This document shows positions 35,682 through 44,655 of a stretch of 64,000 bases of DNA, piece after piece. The first letter of the stretch is position 1, and the number at the start of each line of letters is the position of its first letter. The notes below the pieces were generated by a model that made no database searches, had not been told where the DNA came from, and saw only the letters and a program-made list of their open reading frames with translations. The stretch spans positions 5,828,001 through 5,892,000 of the forward strand of contig NZ_BHZC01000001.1 of assembly GCF_003865135.1 (NCBI RefSeq), read 5' to 3'. The stretch comes from Streptomyces chrestomyceticus JCM 4735 (lineage in GTDB: Bacteria > Actinomycetota > Actinomycetes > Streptomycetales > Streptomycetaceae). Position numbers and translations under genes: made by a program.

Positions 35682-35942
35682 GGGTTCGGTCGGTCCTTTG
35701 TCTGTCGTGCGGCTGGGTGCTGCTTCCAGGGGGTGCTGCCGGGGGCCGGTCCGTGGGGACGCGGTCCGGGGCCGCTTCTGGGAGCCGAGGAGGGACATCT
35801 GATTCATAGATAGACGTACCGGGACGAATTGACGGCCAATGTGGGCCAGTGGCGGCGTGTCGCCCGCGCCGTTGCCTGATCGGCTCTTGTGGGGGAGCGT
35901 CGGCGCGCTTAGCCTCCTGAGGATTGTGCATGGCGAAACGCC

Positions 35943-35961
35943 CGTTGCGTATGTTGCAACG
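35943..35961. promoter_or_regulatory. Possible operator upstream of the sugar ABC operon
   Basis: Perfect 6-bp inverted repeat cgttgc-7-gcaacg, placed 20 bases before the ATG of the binding-protein gene, near its ribosome site. Outer bases tgaggat and atccttca extend the symmetry loosely. It does not match the DasR (GntR) consensus. Repressor identity is unknown. Confidence 0.35.
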
Positions 35962-35980
35962 ATCCTTCAGGGGGTACCCG

Positions 35981-37279
35981 ATGCAGCTCTCCGCCCGAAC
36001 AGCCGCCCGTGCCGCGGCACTTGCCCTCGCCCTCGGCGCCGCCGTCGGCTGCGCCCCGTCCACCTCGGGCGGCGCCGCCAAGGAGGACAGCAAAACCGGC
36101 ACGCTGCGGGTCTGGCTCTTCCAGGAGGTCAACAACAAGCCCAAGGAAGAAGTCGTCCGCAAGGCGGTGGCGGACTACGAGGCTGCCCACAAGGGCACCG
36201 AGGTCGACGTCACCTACATCCCCGTCGACACCCGCGCCCAGCGCATCAAGGCCGCCTTCAACGACCCCAAGAGCGCCCCCGACGTCATCGAGTACGGGAA
36301 CACCGACACCGCCGGATACGTCAAGGACGGCGGACTGGCCGACGTCAGCCAGGAGTTCGGCGCCTGGAAGGACGCCAAGGACACCGACCCGACGGCCAAG
36401 CAGTCGGTGACCGTGGACGGCAAGGTCTACGGCGCGCCGCTGTTCGTCGGCGTCCGGGCGCTCTACTACCGCACCGATGTGTTCAAGGACCTGGGCCTCA
36501 CGGTCCCCACGACCCTGGACGAGGTCGCCACGACCGCCCGCAAGATCCGTGCGGAGCGGCCCGAGCTGTACGGGATCTCCGTCGGCGGCGCGTACACCTA
36601 CGGCGCGCTGCCCTTCCTCTGGGCGCACGGCGGCGAGCTGGCGACCGGCAAGGGCGATGCGTACACCGCCGCCGTGGACAGCCCCAAGGCGCAGGCGGGC
36701 ATCAAGGCGTACGCGGACCTCTTCGGCGACACCAACTGCCCGGCCGCCAAGTGCGCCGAGATGGGCGGCAACGACTCCGTCGCCGCCTTCGCCGCCGGCA
36801 AGGCGGGCATGACGATCGGCGGCGACTTCAGCCACCAGGCCATGGAGGACGGCAAGGTCAAGGGCAAGTACGCGGTCGTGCCGCTGCCCGGCACCACGAA
36901 GGGCTCGATCGCCCCGGCCTTCGCGGGCGGCAACAACATCGGCGTACTGAAGAGCAGTTCGCACCGCACGCTGGCCGTCGACCTGATGAAGTCGCTGGCC
37001 GGCAAGGACACCCAGCGGCGGCTGTTCGACGCGATGGGCTTCCTGCCGACGTACGGCGACGTACGGGCCGAGGCGAAGAAGAAGCAGCCGTTCGTGGAGC
37101 CCTTCGTGCGGACGCTGGAGGCGGGCGCCAAGTTCGTCCCGGCCTCCCCGGCCTGGGGCGGCATCGACTCCTCGCTGGTGCTGCCGACGATGTACCAGGA
37201 GATCGTCAGCGGCCGCAAGGACGTCGCCACGGCATCCGGCGACGCGGCCAAGAAGATGAACGAGGCGTTCAAGAAGTGA
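35981..37279 (+). CDS. Sugar ABC transporter substrate-binding lipoprotein
   Basis: 432 aa from the ATG at 35981 with a GGGGG site. The lipobox is GAAVGCAPS. Family 1 extracellular solute-binding fold: GTLRVWLFQEVNN at the mature start, PDVIEYGNTDTAGYVKDGGL, TLDEVATTARKI, GGNNIGVLKSS. It precedes two permease genes with GTGA overlaps and a GH20 hexosaminidase gene, so N-acetylglucosamine oligomers are the probable ligand. No ATPase gene is present; a shared MsiK-type ATPase is the usual solution in Streptomyces. Confidence 0.88.
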   Translation: MQLSARTAARAAALALALGAAVGCAPSTSGGAAKEDSKTGTLRVWLFQEVNNKPKEEVVRKAVADYEAAHKGTEVDVTYIPVDTRAQRIKAAFNDPKSAPDVIEYGNTDTAGYVKDGGLADVSQEFGAWKDAKDTDPTAKQSVTVDGKVYGAPLFVGVRALYYRTDVFKDLGLTVPTTLDEVATTARKIRAERPELYGISVGGAYTYGALPFLWAHGGELATGKGDAYTAAVDSPKAQAGIKAYADLFGDTNCPAAKCAEMGGNDSVAAFAAGKAGMTIGGDFSHQAMEDGKVKGKYAVVPLPGTTKGSIAPAFAGGNNIGVLKSSSHRTLAVDLMKSLAGKDTQRRLFDAMGFLPTYGDVRAEAKKKQPFVEPFVRTLEAGAKFVPASPAWGGIDSSLVLPTMYQEIVSGRKDVATASGDAAKKMNEAFKK

Positions 37280-38235
37280 CGCTCACGGTCAAGGAAGCAC
37301 GCCCCGGGAGCGGCCGGACGCCGCTCACCGGCGGCCGCCGGCTGCGGCCGCCGTCCCGGCACGGGAGCCGCTGGACCCCGTGGCTCTACCTCGCGCCCGC
37401 CCTGGTCGTCCTCGTCGGCCTGCTCGTCTACCCGATCTACCAGCTCGGCCTGATCTCGTTCCTCGAATACACCCAGGCCCAGGTCAGCGGCGGCGAACCG
37501 ACCAGCTTCAAGGGCTTGGCGAACTACGCCGAACTGTTCGGCGACGGCCAGTTCTGGCAGGTGCTGCTGGCGACGGTGGTGTTCGCCGCGGCCTGCGTCC
37601 TGTGCACCCTGCTGGCCGGCTGCTCGACCGCCGTCCTGCTCACCCGCATCCGGGCGGTGCCCCGGCTGGCCCTGATGCTCGCCGCGCTCGGCGCCTGGGC
37701 CACCCCCGCCATCACCGGCTCCACCGTCTGGGTCTTCCTCTTCGACCCGGACTTCGGGCCGGTCAACCGGGTGCTGGGCCTCGGCGACTTCTCCTGGACC
37801 TACGGGCGCTACAGCGCCTTCGCGCTGGTCCTGCTGGAAGTCGTCTGGTGCTCGTTCCCGTTCGTGATGGTGACCGTCTACGCGGGCATCCGCGCCATCC
37901 CGGGCGAGGTCCTGGAGGCGGCCGCCATGGACGGCGCGTCGCAGTGGCGGATCTGGCGCTCGGTCATGGCGCCGATGCTGCGGCCGATCCTCGTCGTCGT
38001 CACCATCCAGTCCGTCATCTGGGACTTCAAGGTCTTCACCCAGATCTACGTCATGACCAACGGCGGCGGCATCGCCGGACAGAACCTCGTACTGAACGTG
38101 TACGCCTACCAGAAGGCGTTCGCCTCGTCCCAGTACAGCCTGGGCTCGGCGATCGGCATCGTGATGCTGCTGATCCTGCTGGCCGTCACGCTCGTCTACC
38201 TGCGCCTGCTGCGCCGACAAGGGGAAGAACTGTGA
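37276..38235 (+). CDS. Sugar ABC transporter permease (MalF type)
   Basis: 319 aa, GTG start overlapping the upstream stop. Six helices; the first is WLYLAPALVVLVGLLVYPIY. The EAA loop near the C-terminal third reads EAAAMDGASQWRIWRSVMAP, the contact site for the ATPase. It forms a dimer with the next permease. Confidence 0.9.
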   Translation: MTLTVKEARPGSGRTPLTGGRRLRPPSRHGSRWTPWLYLAPALVVLVGLLVYPIYQLGLISFLEYTQAQVSGGEPTSFKGLANYAELFGDGQFWQVLLATVVFAAACVLCTLLAGCSTAVLLTRIRAVPRLALMLAALGAWATPAITGSTVWVFLFDPDFGPVNRVLGLGDFSWTYGRYSAFALVLLEVVWCSFPFVMVTVYAGIRAIPGEVLEAAAMDGASQWRIWRSVMAPMLRPILVVVTIQSVIWDFKVFTQIYVMTNGGGIAGQNLVLNVYAYQKAFASSQYSLGSAIGIVMLLILLAVTLVYLRLLRRQGEEL

Positions 38236-39137
38236 GTGGGGTGAGTGGGGGAGGAACGGTGGGTACGGCCCGTACATCGGTCCGCAGGCCGCGGATACGG
38301 CGGCCCGGACGGCTGGCCGCCGAGGCGGGCGCGCTGCTGCTCGCCGCCGCCGTGGCCTTCCCCCTGTACTGGATGGTGCTGTCCGCCTTCAAACCGGCGG
38401 GCGAGGTGCAGTCCACCGAGCCGGTGCCCTGGACCCTGCACCCTTCCCTGGACGCCTTCCGGCGGGTCTTCCAGCAGCAGGACTTCGGCCGCTACTTCCT
38501 CAACAGCCTGTTCGTGGCGGGCGTCGTCGTCATCGCCTCCGCGCTGATCGCCTTCCTCGCGGCGACCGCCGTCACCCGCTTCCGCTTCCGGTTCCGCACG
38601 ACGCTGATGATCATGTTCCTGGTTGCCCAGATGGTGCCGGTCGAAGCCCTGACCATCCCGCTGTTCTTCCTGATGCGGGACGTCGGCGACGCCGTACCCG
38701 GCATCGGCCTGAACACCCTCGGCTCGCTGATCCTGCCGCACCTCGCCTTCTCCCTCCCCTTCGCGATCTGGATGCTGCGCGGCTTCGTCCGGGCCGTGCC
38801 CGAGGCCCTGGAGGAGGCCGCCTACCTGGACGGCGCGTCACGCGCCCGCTTCCTGTGGCAGATCCTCTTCCCGCTCGTCTTCCCCGGGCTCGTCGCGACC
38901 AGCGTCTTCTCCTTCATCAGCACCTGGAACGACTTCCTCTTCGCCAAGTCCTTCATCATCAGCGCGACGGAGAACTCCACCCTCCCGATGGCGCTGCTGG
39001 TGTTCTTCAAACCGGACGAGAACGACTGGGGCGGGATCATGGCGGCCTCGACCGTGATGACCGTTCCCGTGCTGGTGTTCTTCGTGCTCGTACAGCGCAG
39101 GCTGGTGTCGGGCCTGGGCGGCGCGGTGAAGGACTGA
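38232..39137 (+). CDS. Sugar ABC transporter permease (MalG type)
   Basis: 301 aa, GTG start overlapping the previous gene by four bases. Six helices; the first is AGALLLAAAVAFPLYWMVLS. The EAA loop is EEAAYLDGASRARFLWQILF. It ends 71 bp before the hexosaminidase gene, with no terminator between, so all four genes probably form one operon. Confidence 0.9.
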   Translation: MSGVSGGGTVGTARTSVRRPRIRRPGRLAAEAGALLLAAAVAFPLYWMVLSAFKPAGEVQSTEPVPWTLHPSLDAFRRVFQQQDFGRYFLNSLFVAGVVVIASALIAFLAATAVTRFRFRFRTTLMIMFLVAQMVPVEALTIPLFFLMRDVGDAVPGIGLNTLGSLILPHLAFSLPFAIWMLRGFVRAVPEALEEAAYLDGASRARFLWQILFPLVFPGLVATSVFSFISTWNDFLFAKSFIISATENSTLPMALLVFFKPDENDWGGIMAASTVMTVPVLVFFVLVQRRLVSGLGGAVKD

Positions 39138-39208
39138 CGACGCCCGCACCCCGTACATCCCCCCAGCCACTCCCACCCCTCTAGCCCCCAGAACGGAAGG
39201 GTCAGTAC

Positions 39209-40912
39209 ATGGACGACGCAGCGACGGCGGACCACGCCCGTACGGAGACCGACCTGATACCTCAGCCACGCGGCACCCGGCCGGGGGAGGGCGCCTTCCT
39301 CCTGGGCCCGGAGACCGCACTGGACGCGGGCCCCGGTACGGAAGCCACCGCGGCCTGGCTGCGCGGCACCGTCGGCGCCGCGACCGGCCTGCCGCTCCCG
39401 CCCCGTACGACCGGGGACCGTACGACCGAGGACCGTACGACCGGGGACGGCCCTGACGGTGGCGTCATCCGCCTCCGCATCGACGAGGAGACCACCGACG
39501 CCCTCGGCCCCGAGGGCTACCGGCTCACGGCCGACAGCAGCGGCGTCACCCTCCTCGGCGGCGGCGCGGCCGGCGCGTTCTGGGGCGCGCAGACCCTGCG
39601 GCAGTTGCTCGGCGCCGACGCGTACCGCCGCGCGCCCCTGCGCCCCGGACAGCGCTGGTCCGTACCGGCCGTACGCATCGAGGACGCGCCCCGCTTCGCC
39701 TGGCGCGGCATGATGCTCGACGTCGCCCGCCACTTCCTGCCCAAGGACGGCGTGCTGCGCTACATCGACCTGCTCGCCGCGCACAAGCTCAACGTCCTGC
39801 ACTTCCACCTCACCGACGACCAGGGCTGGCGGATCGAGATCCGGCGCCACCCGCGGCTCACCGAGGCGGGCGCCTGGCGGGAGCGCACCAAGCTCGGCCA
39901 CCGGGCCTCGCCCCTGTGGGACGACCGGCCGCACGGCGGCTACTACACCCAGGACGACATCCGCGAGATCGTGGCCTACGCCGCCGCCCGGCACATCACC
40001 GTCGTCCCGGAGATCGACATCCCGGGGCACTCGCAGGCGGCCATCGCCGCGTACCCGGAACTGGGCAACGCCGACGTCATCGACACCGAAGCCCTCAAGC
40101 CCTGGGACACCTGGGGCGTCAACCCGAACATCCTGGCCCCCTCCGACACCACCCTCCGCTTCTACGAAGGGGTGCTGGAAGAAGTCCTCGACCTGTTCCC
40201 CTCCCAGTTCGTGCACATCGGCGGCGACGAGTGCCCCAAGGACCAGTGGCGCGCGTCGCCCGCCGCCCAGGCCCGCATCAAGGAACTGGGCCTGGCCGAC
40301 GAGGACGAGCTGCAGAGCTGGATCATCCGGCACTTCGACAGTTGGCTCGGCGACCGCGGCCGCCGCCTGATCGGCTGGGACGAGATCCTGGAGGGCGGCC
40401 TCGCGCCGGGCGCCGCGGTCTCGTCCTGGCGCGGCTACGCGGGCGGCATCGCCGCCGCCCAGGCGGGCCACGACGTCGTCATGTGCCCCGAGCAGCAGGT
40501 CTACCTGGACCACCGGCAGGACGGCGGCGCCGACGAACCCGTACCGATCGGCTACGTACGGACGCTGGAGGACGTCTACCGCTTCGAGCCGGTGCCGCCG
40601 CAGCTCACGCCGGACGAGGCCGCCCGCGTCCTCGGCACCCAGGCCAACGTCTGGACCGAGGTGATGGAGAACCAGCAGCGCCTGGACTACCAGGTCTTCC
40701 CGCGGCTCGCCGCCTTCGCCGAGGTCGCCTGGTCGCGGCTGCCGCCGCCCGAGGACCGCGACCACGCCGGCTTCACCCGCCGGATGGACGCCCACTACCA
40801 CCGCCTGGACGCCCTCGGCGTCGACTACCGTCCGCCCGGCGGCCCCTTCCCGTGGCAACGGCGCCCCGGGTTGCTCGGACGCCCGATCGAGGGGTCGCCC
40901 CCAAACGTGTGA
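39209..40912 (+). CDS. Beta-N-acetylhexosaminidase, GH20 family
   Basis: 567 aa, ATG start with a GGAAGG site and no signal peptide, so it acts inside the cell on imported oligosaccharides. The catalytic pair Asp340-Glu341 lies in HIGGDECPKDQW. Other GH20 landmarks: RGMMLDVARHF, LNVLHFHLTDDQGWRIEI, VVPEIDIPGHSQA and NVWTEVM. A 15-bp repeat (39409-39453) adds TTGDR/TTEDR/TTGDG to a loop of the N-terminal domain. It releases N-acetylglucosamine from chitobiose-like sugars. Confidence 0.93.
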   Translation: MDDAATADHARTETDLIPQPRGTRPGEGAFLLGPETALDAGPGTEATAAWLRGTVGAATGLPLPPRTTGDRTTEDRTTGDGPDGGVIRLRIDEETTDALGPEGYRLTADSSGVTLLGGGAAGAFWGAQTLRQLLGADAYRRAPLRPGQRWSVPAVRIEDAPRFAWRGMMLDVARHFLPKDGVLRYIDLLAAHKLNVLHFHLTDDQGWRIEIRRHPRLTEAGAWRERTKLGHRASPLWDDRPHGGYYTQDDIREIVAYAAARHITVVPEIDIPGHSQAAIAAYPELGNADVIDTEALKPWDTWGVNPNILAPSDTTLRFYEGVLEEVLDLFPSQFVHIGGDECPKDQWRASPAAQARIKELGLADEDELQSWIIRHFDSWLGDRGRRLIGWDEILEGGLAPGAAVSSWRGYAGGIAAAQAGHDVVMCPEQQVYLDHRQDGGADEPVPIGYVRTLEDVYRFEPVPPQLTPDEAARVLGTQANVWTEVMENQQRLDYQVFPRLAAFAEVAWSRLPPPEDRDHAGFTRRMDAHYHRLDALGVDYRPPGGPFPWQRRPGLLGRPIEGSPPNV

Positions 40913-41381
40913 GCCGGAGCCGATGCGGGCGGCCCGGGACACCGGTACCTGGGACGGTGGTTCCCGCGGAACGCACTGAAGGCAGCCAAGGTGAGCTATG
41001 TCCGGTACATCGCACCAGGCGGGGACGGCGACGTCCGCCCGCGCACCGCACGGCCCCCGGCTCCGGCCACCGACGGGGGCCGTGCCGGGAGCCGTACGGG
41101 GACGCCGTCCCGCACGTCACGCCTGCTCCACCGCGCCCCGGCCGCCGTCCGCCGCCCGCCCGGCGCCGCCGCCCGCCGGCGCGCGCCCCGGACGCCCGGA
41201 ACGCCCCGAACACCGGCCATGTCCCGTACGCGGCGCGCCCGCTGCCGTCCGAAGGCGTCTGGAAGCCGGGCCCTAGCGCCGCGGGCCTGCAAAGATGTGC
41301 CAGAGTTGCCACGTCCGGACCGTGAGCACGTACCGTACGGCGGAGCGGAACAGCCGGGACACCGGGGAAGGGGCAGCTGGG
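40913..41381. other. Gap between hexosaminidase and molybdenum operon, no gene seen
   Basis: About 470 bp, very GC-rich, with many cgtacgg motifs. No coding frame of natural composition is found. The operon promoter should lie in the last 150 bp. Confidence 0.4.
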
Positions 41382-42278
41382 TTGACCACGCACGCACCGC
41401 AGGCTTCGCAATCGGTGACGTTGCCGGCCTCGCTCGACGAGGCCGTGGCGGCGCTCGCCGCCATGCCCGCCGCCGTGCCCGTCGCGGGCGGTACGGACCT
41501 GATGGCCGCCGTCAACTCCGGGCTGCTGCGGCCCGCGGGACTGGTGGGCCTCGGCCGGATCAGCGAGATCCGCGGCTGGCAGTACCAGGACGGCCACGCC
41601 CTGCTCGGCGCGGGCCTGACCCTCGCCCGGATGGGCCGCCCCGACTTCGCCGCGCTCATCCCCGGCCTGGCCGCCGCCGCCCGCGCCGCCGGACCCCCGC
41701 AGGTACGCAACGCCGGCACCCTCGGCGGCAACATCGTCACCTCCGCGCCCACCGGCGACACCCTGCCGGTGCTCGCCGCCCTCGAAGCGAACCTCGTCGT
41801 CGCCGGCCCCGGCGGCGCCCGCCGCGAGATCCCCGTCAGCCACCTGCTGGCCGGCCGCGAGATGCTGCGCCCCGGCGAACTCGTCGGCTACGTACGGGTG
41901 CCGCTGCTGCACGCCCCGCAGACCTTCCTGAAGGCCACCGGCCGCACCGGCCCCGGCCGCGCCACCGCCTCCGTCGCGCTCGTCCTGGACCCGGCCCGGC
42001 GCGGCGTGCGCTGCGCGGTCGGCGCGGTGGCCGCCATGCCGCTGCGGCCCCTGGAGGCCGAGCAGTGGGTGGCCTCCATCATCGACTGGGACGGCGAACG
42101 CAAGCTGGTGCCCGAGGCGCTGGCCGCCTTCGGCGACTACGTGGCCGCCGCCTGCATCCCGGACCCGCCACCGCCGCAGGACGGCACGGAACCGCAGACC
42201 CTGCCGCCCGCCGCACTGCACCTGCGCCGTACGGTGGCGGCCCTGGCCCGCCGAGCACTTGGGAGGGCGCTCTCGTGA
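41382..42278 (+). CDS. Xanthine dehydrogenase-like FAD-binding subunit
   Basis: 298 aa from a TTG at 41382 (TTHAPQASQSVTLPASLDEA) preceded by GGGAAGGGG; an ATG 29 codons upstream is less likely. The FAD site motifs are PVAGGTDLMAAVNSG and NAGTLGGNIVTSAPTGDTLPVL. In this family it passes electrons from the iron-sulfur subunit to an acceptor through FAD. It is the first gene of a three-gene operon with four-base overlaps. Confidence 0.9.
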   Translation: MTTHAPQASQSVTLPASLDEAVAALAAMPAAVPVAGGTDLMAAVNSGLLRPAGLVGLGRISEIRGWQYQDGHALLGAGLTLARMGRPDFAALIPGLAAAARAAGPPQVRNAGTLGGNIVTSAPTGDTLPVLAALEANLVVAGPGGARREIPVSHLLAGREMLRPGELVGYVRVPLLHAPQTFLKATGRTGPGRATASVALVLDPARRGVRCAVGAVAAMPLRPLEAEQWVASIIDWDGERKLVPEALAAFGDYVAAACIPDPPPPQDGTEPQTLPPAALHLRRTVAALARRALGRALS

Positions 42279-44655
42279 GCGACGCCGACCGCCCCGACCG
42301 TTCCGACCGGCGCAACAGCCCCGAGGACACCCAGCCGCTGCGCGTGGTGCGGCCGCAGGACCGCCAGCGCTGGGAACCGCTGCCCCAGGGCAACGAGTAC
42401 GAGTCGGAGGCCACCGCCTTCGTCCAGCTCCCGGACGGCTTCACCAGCGGCCCCTACCCGGGTGGTTACGGCTACCAGGGCTACCCGGACCCGCACGGCA
42501 CCGGCATCCAGGACGCCCACGGCGTACCCGGCGCCGGCGACCACGGCGGCTACGCCGCCGACCCGCTCGCCGCGCCCGGCCACGGCTACACCCCGCCGTC
42601 CTCCTTCGCCCCGCCCACCCCGGGCGCCACGACCGACCCGTCGGCCACCGGCCAGTGGACGATGCCGTTCGCCGACGCCCCGGCCACCGACCTGCCCGCC
42701 CACGGGCTGCCGGACGGCGGCCCGCACACCGGCGTGCCGGGCGGCCACTACACCGACGGCACGGACGGCTCCTCGCACACCCTCTGGCCCGCCGCGGGCA
42801 CCGACGGGTCCAGCGGCACCACGGGCCAGTGGGCGATCCCGACCGCCCCCGACGAGGTGCTGGAGGAGTCCGGCGAGTACCTGCTGGGCGACGACCGTAC
42901 GCACCCGGCCTCCGGGTACGGCACCGCGTACGGCCCCTACGACCACGGGCACGGCCACGGCCACGCCCCCGTGGACCCGGCGGCGACCGGCCAGTGGCAC
43001 TTCACCACCGACCAGCACACCCCCGACCAGCACACCGGCGCCGGCCACCTCCCGTACGGCCAGCAGCCACACCGCCCCGCCGACCAGGTGACACCCGGCT
43101 ACGACCCCGGCCACCACGTACCCGCCTCCGGCGACACCGCGGGCGGCACGCTGGGCGGCGGCGCGGGCAACTGGTCGCTGCCCGCCGACGCGCTGGCGCA
43201 GTGGCCGCCGCGGTCGGAGCCGGTGGAGGAGCCGCGGGATGCGGCTCCGGCCGAGCCGCAGGACGAGGTGGCGGCGTACGGTGACGGGCTGCCGCAGCAG
43301 GAGACGGAGCCGGGTTCGGAGTTGACGCCGGAGTCGGTGACCGGGCCGGAGCCGGAGCCGGAGGCCGGGGGAGACGCCGGTCAGGCTGCTCAGGAGCCCG
43401 TGTCCGGGCCGATCGCGCTCGGCCCGGTTGTCGCTGATGCTTCCGTGCCGGGCGCGGACGAGAGCGGCACGCCTGCCGCCGGAGTGCGTACGGACACCGA
43501 GGCTCGTACGGACGAGGCCACCGGCGAAGCGCCCGTGGACGCAGCCGCCGAAGCCGCCGTCGAGACGGGGGCCTCCCCGGAAGCCGAAACCCGTGCCGCC
43601 ACGGACGTGCCCCCGGCCGCCGACGGCACGACCCCTGAGACCGAGGCCGGCACCGAGCCCGAGCCCGAGCCCGACCTCGGCACCGAGCCCGGAACCGCCC
43701 CCGGCACGGACGCCGAGGTCTCGCCTGCCGAGCCCGCCGACCAAGCCACCCCCGATGCTTCCGACGTCCCGACGGCCGCTCCCGTCGAGCCCGCCGCCGA
43801 CGTACCCACGGACCCGGCCCCCGTCACCACCCCCGACCCGGCCCCCGTAACCACCCCCACCGAATCCGCAGCCGAACAGCCGCCCGCAGCACCGGAACCC
43901 GCCCCCGAAACCACACCACCCCCGGCCGACGACACCACCGTGTCCCCGACCCCGGCCGACGACCCGGCCACGGACCCCCTCCCCCTCCCGCACGACGAAC
44001 ATCCCCACACCTCCTACGTCCTCTCCGTCAACGGCACCGACCGCCCCGTCACCGACGCCTGGATCGGCGAGTCGCTGCTGTACGTACTGCGCGAGCGCCT
44101 CGGCCTCGCGGGGCCAAGGACGGCTGCTCGCAGGGAGAGTGCGGCGCCTGCTCCGTGCAGGTCGACGGGCGGCTCGTCGCGTCGTGCCTGGTGCCCGCCG
44201 CGACGACGGCGGGCAGCGAGGTCCGTACGGTCGAGGGCCTCGCGCAGAACGGCGCGCCCTCCGACGTGCAGTGCGCCCTCGCCAACTCCGGCGCCGTGCA
44301 GTGCGGCTTCTGCATCCCCGGCATGGCGATGACCGTCCACGACCTGCTGGAGGGCAACCACGCCCCCACCGAGCTGGAGACCCGGCAGGCCCTCTGCGGC
44401 AACCTGTGCCGCTGCTCGGGCTACCGCGGCGTGCTCGACGCGGTCAACGAGGTCGTACGCGGCCGTGCCGACGCCGCCGCGGCCGCCGAAGAGGCCGCGG
44501 CCGCCGCCCCGGAGGAGGTCGGCACCGCCGCCCCCCGCATCCCGCACCAGGCGGGCCCCGCCGACCCGCAGGGCCCCGCTTCCCACGGCCACCACCCCCA
44601 CGGGCCGCACCCCCACGGCCCGGGCGCTGATCCACAGTCCGGAGGCTCCGTATGA
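42275..44655 (+). CDS. 2Fe-2S subunit with about 580-residue disordered N-terminal extension; apparent frameshift
   Basis: GTG start overlapping the FAD gene. Residues about 1-578 are disordered, Gly/His/Asp-rich and then Pro/Glu/Ala-rich, with four recurring TGQW-like motifs near residues 125, 183, 238 and 297. From about 579 a ferredoxin domain begins (SYVLSVNGTDRPV). The frame breaks at the G4 run 44110-44113. One more G restores AGAKDGCSQGECGACSVQVDG, the canonical cluster loop, then QCGFCIPGMAM and CGNLCRCSGYRG. The corrected protein has 793 aa. Usual 2Fe-2S subunits have about 160 aa, so the extension is exceptional. Confidence 0.85.

Noticed and set aside
35682..35980. DasR operator upstream of the sugar importer
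   Set aside because: No TGGTCTAGACCA-like sequence is found; only an unrelated inverted repeat is present.
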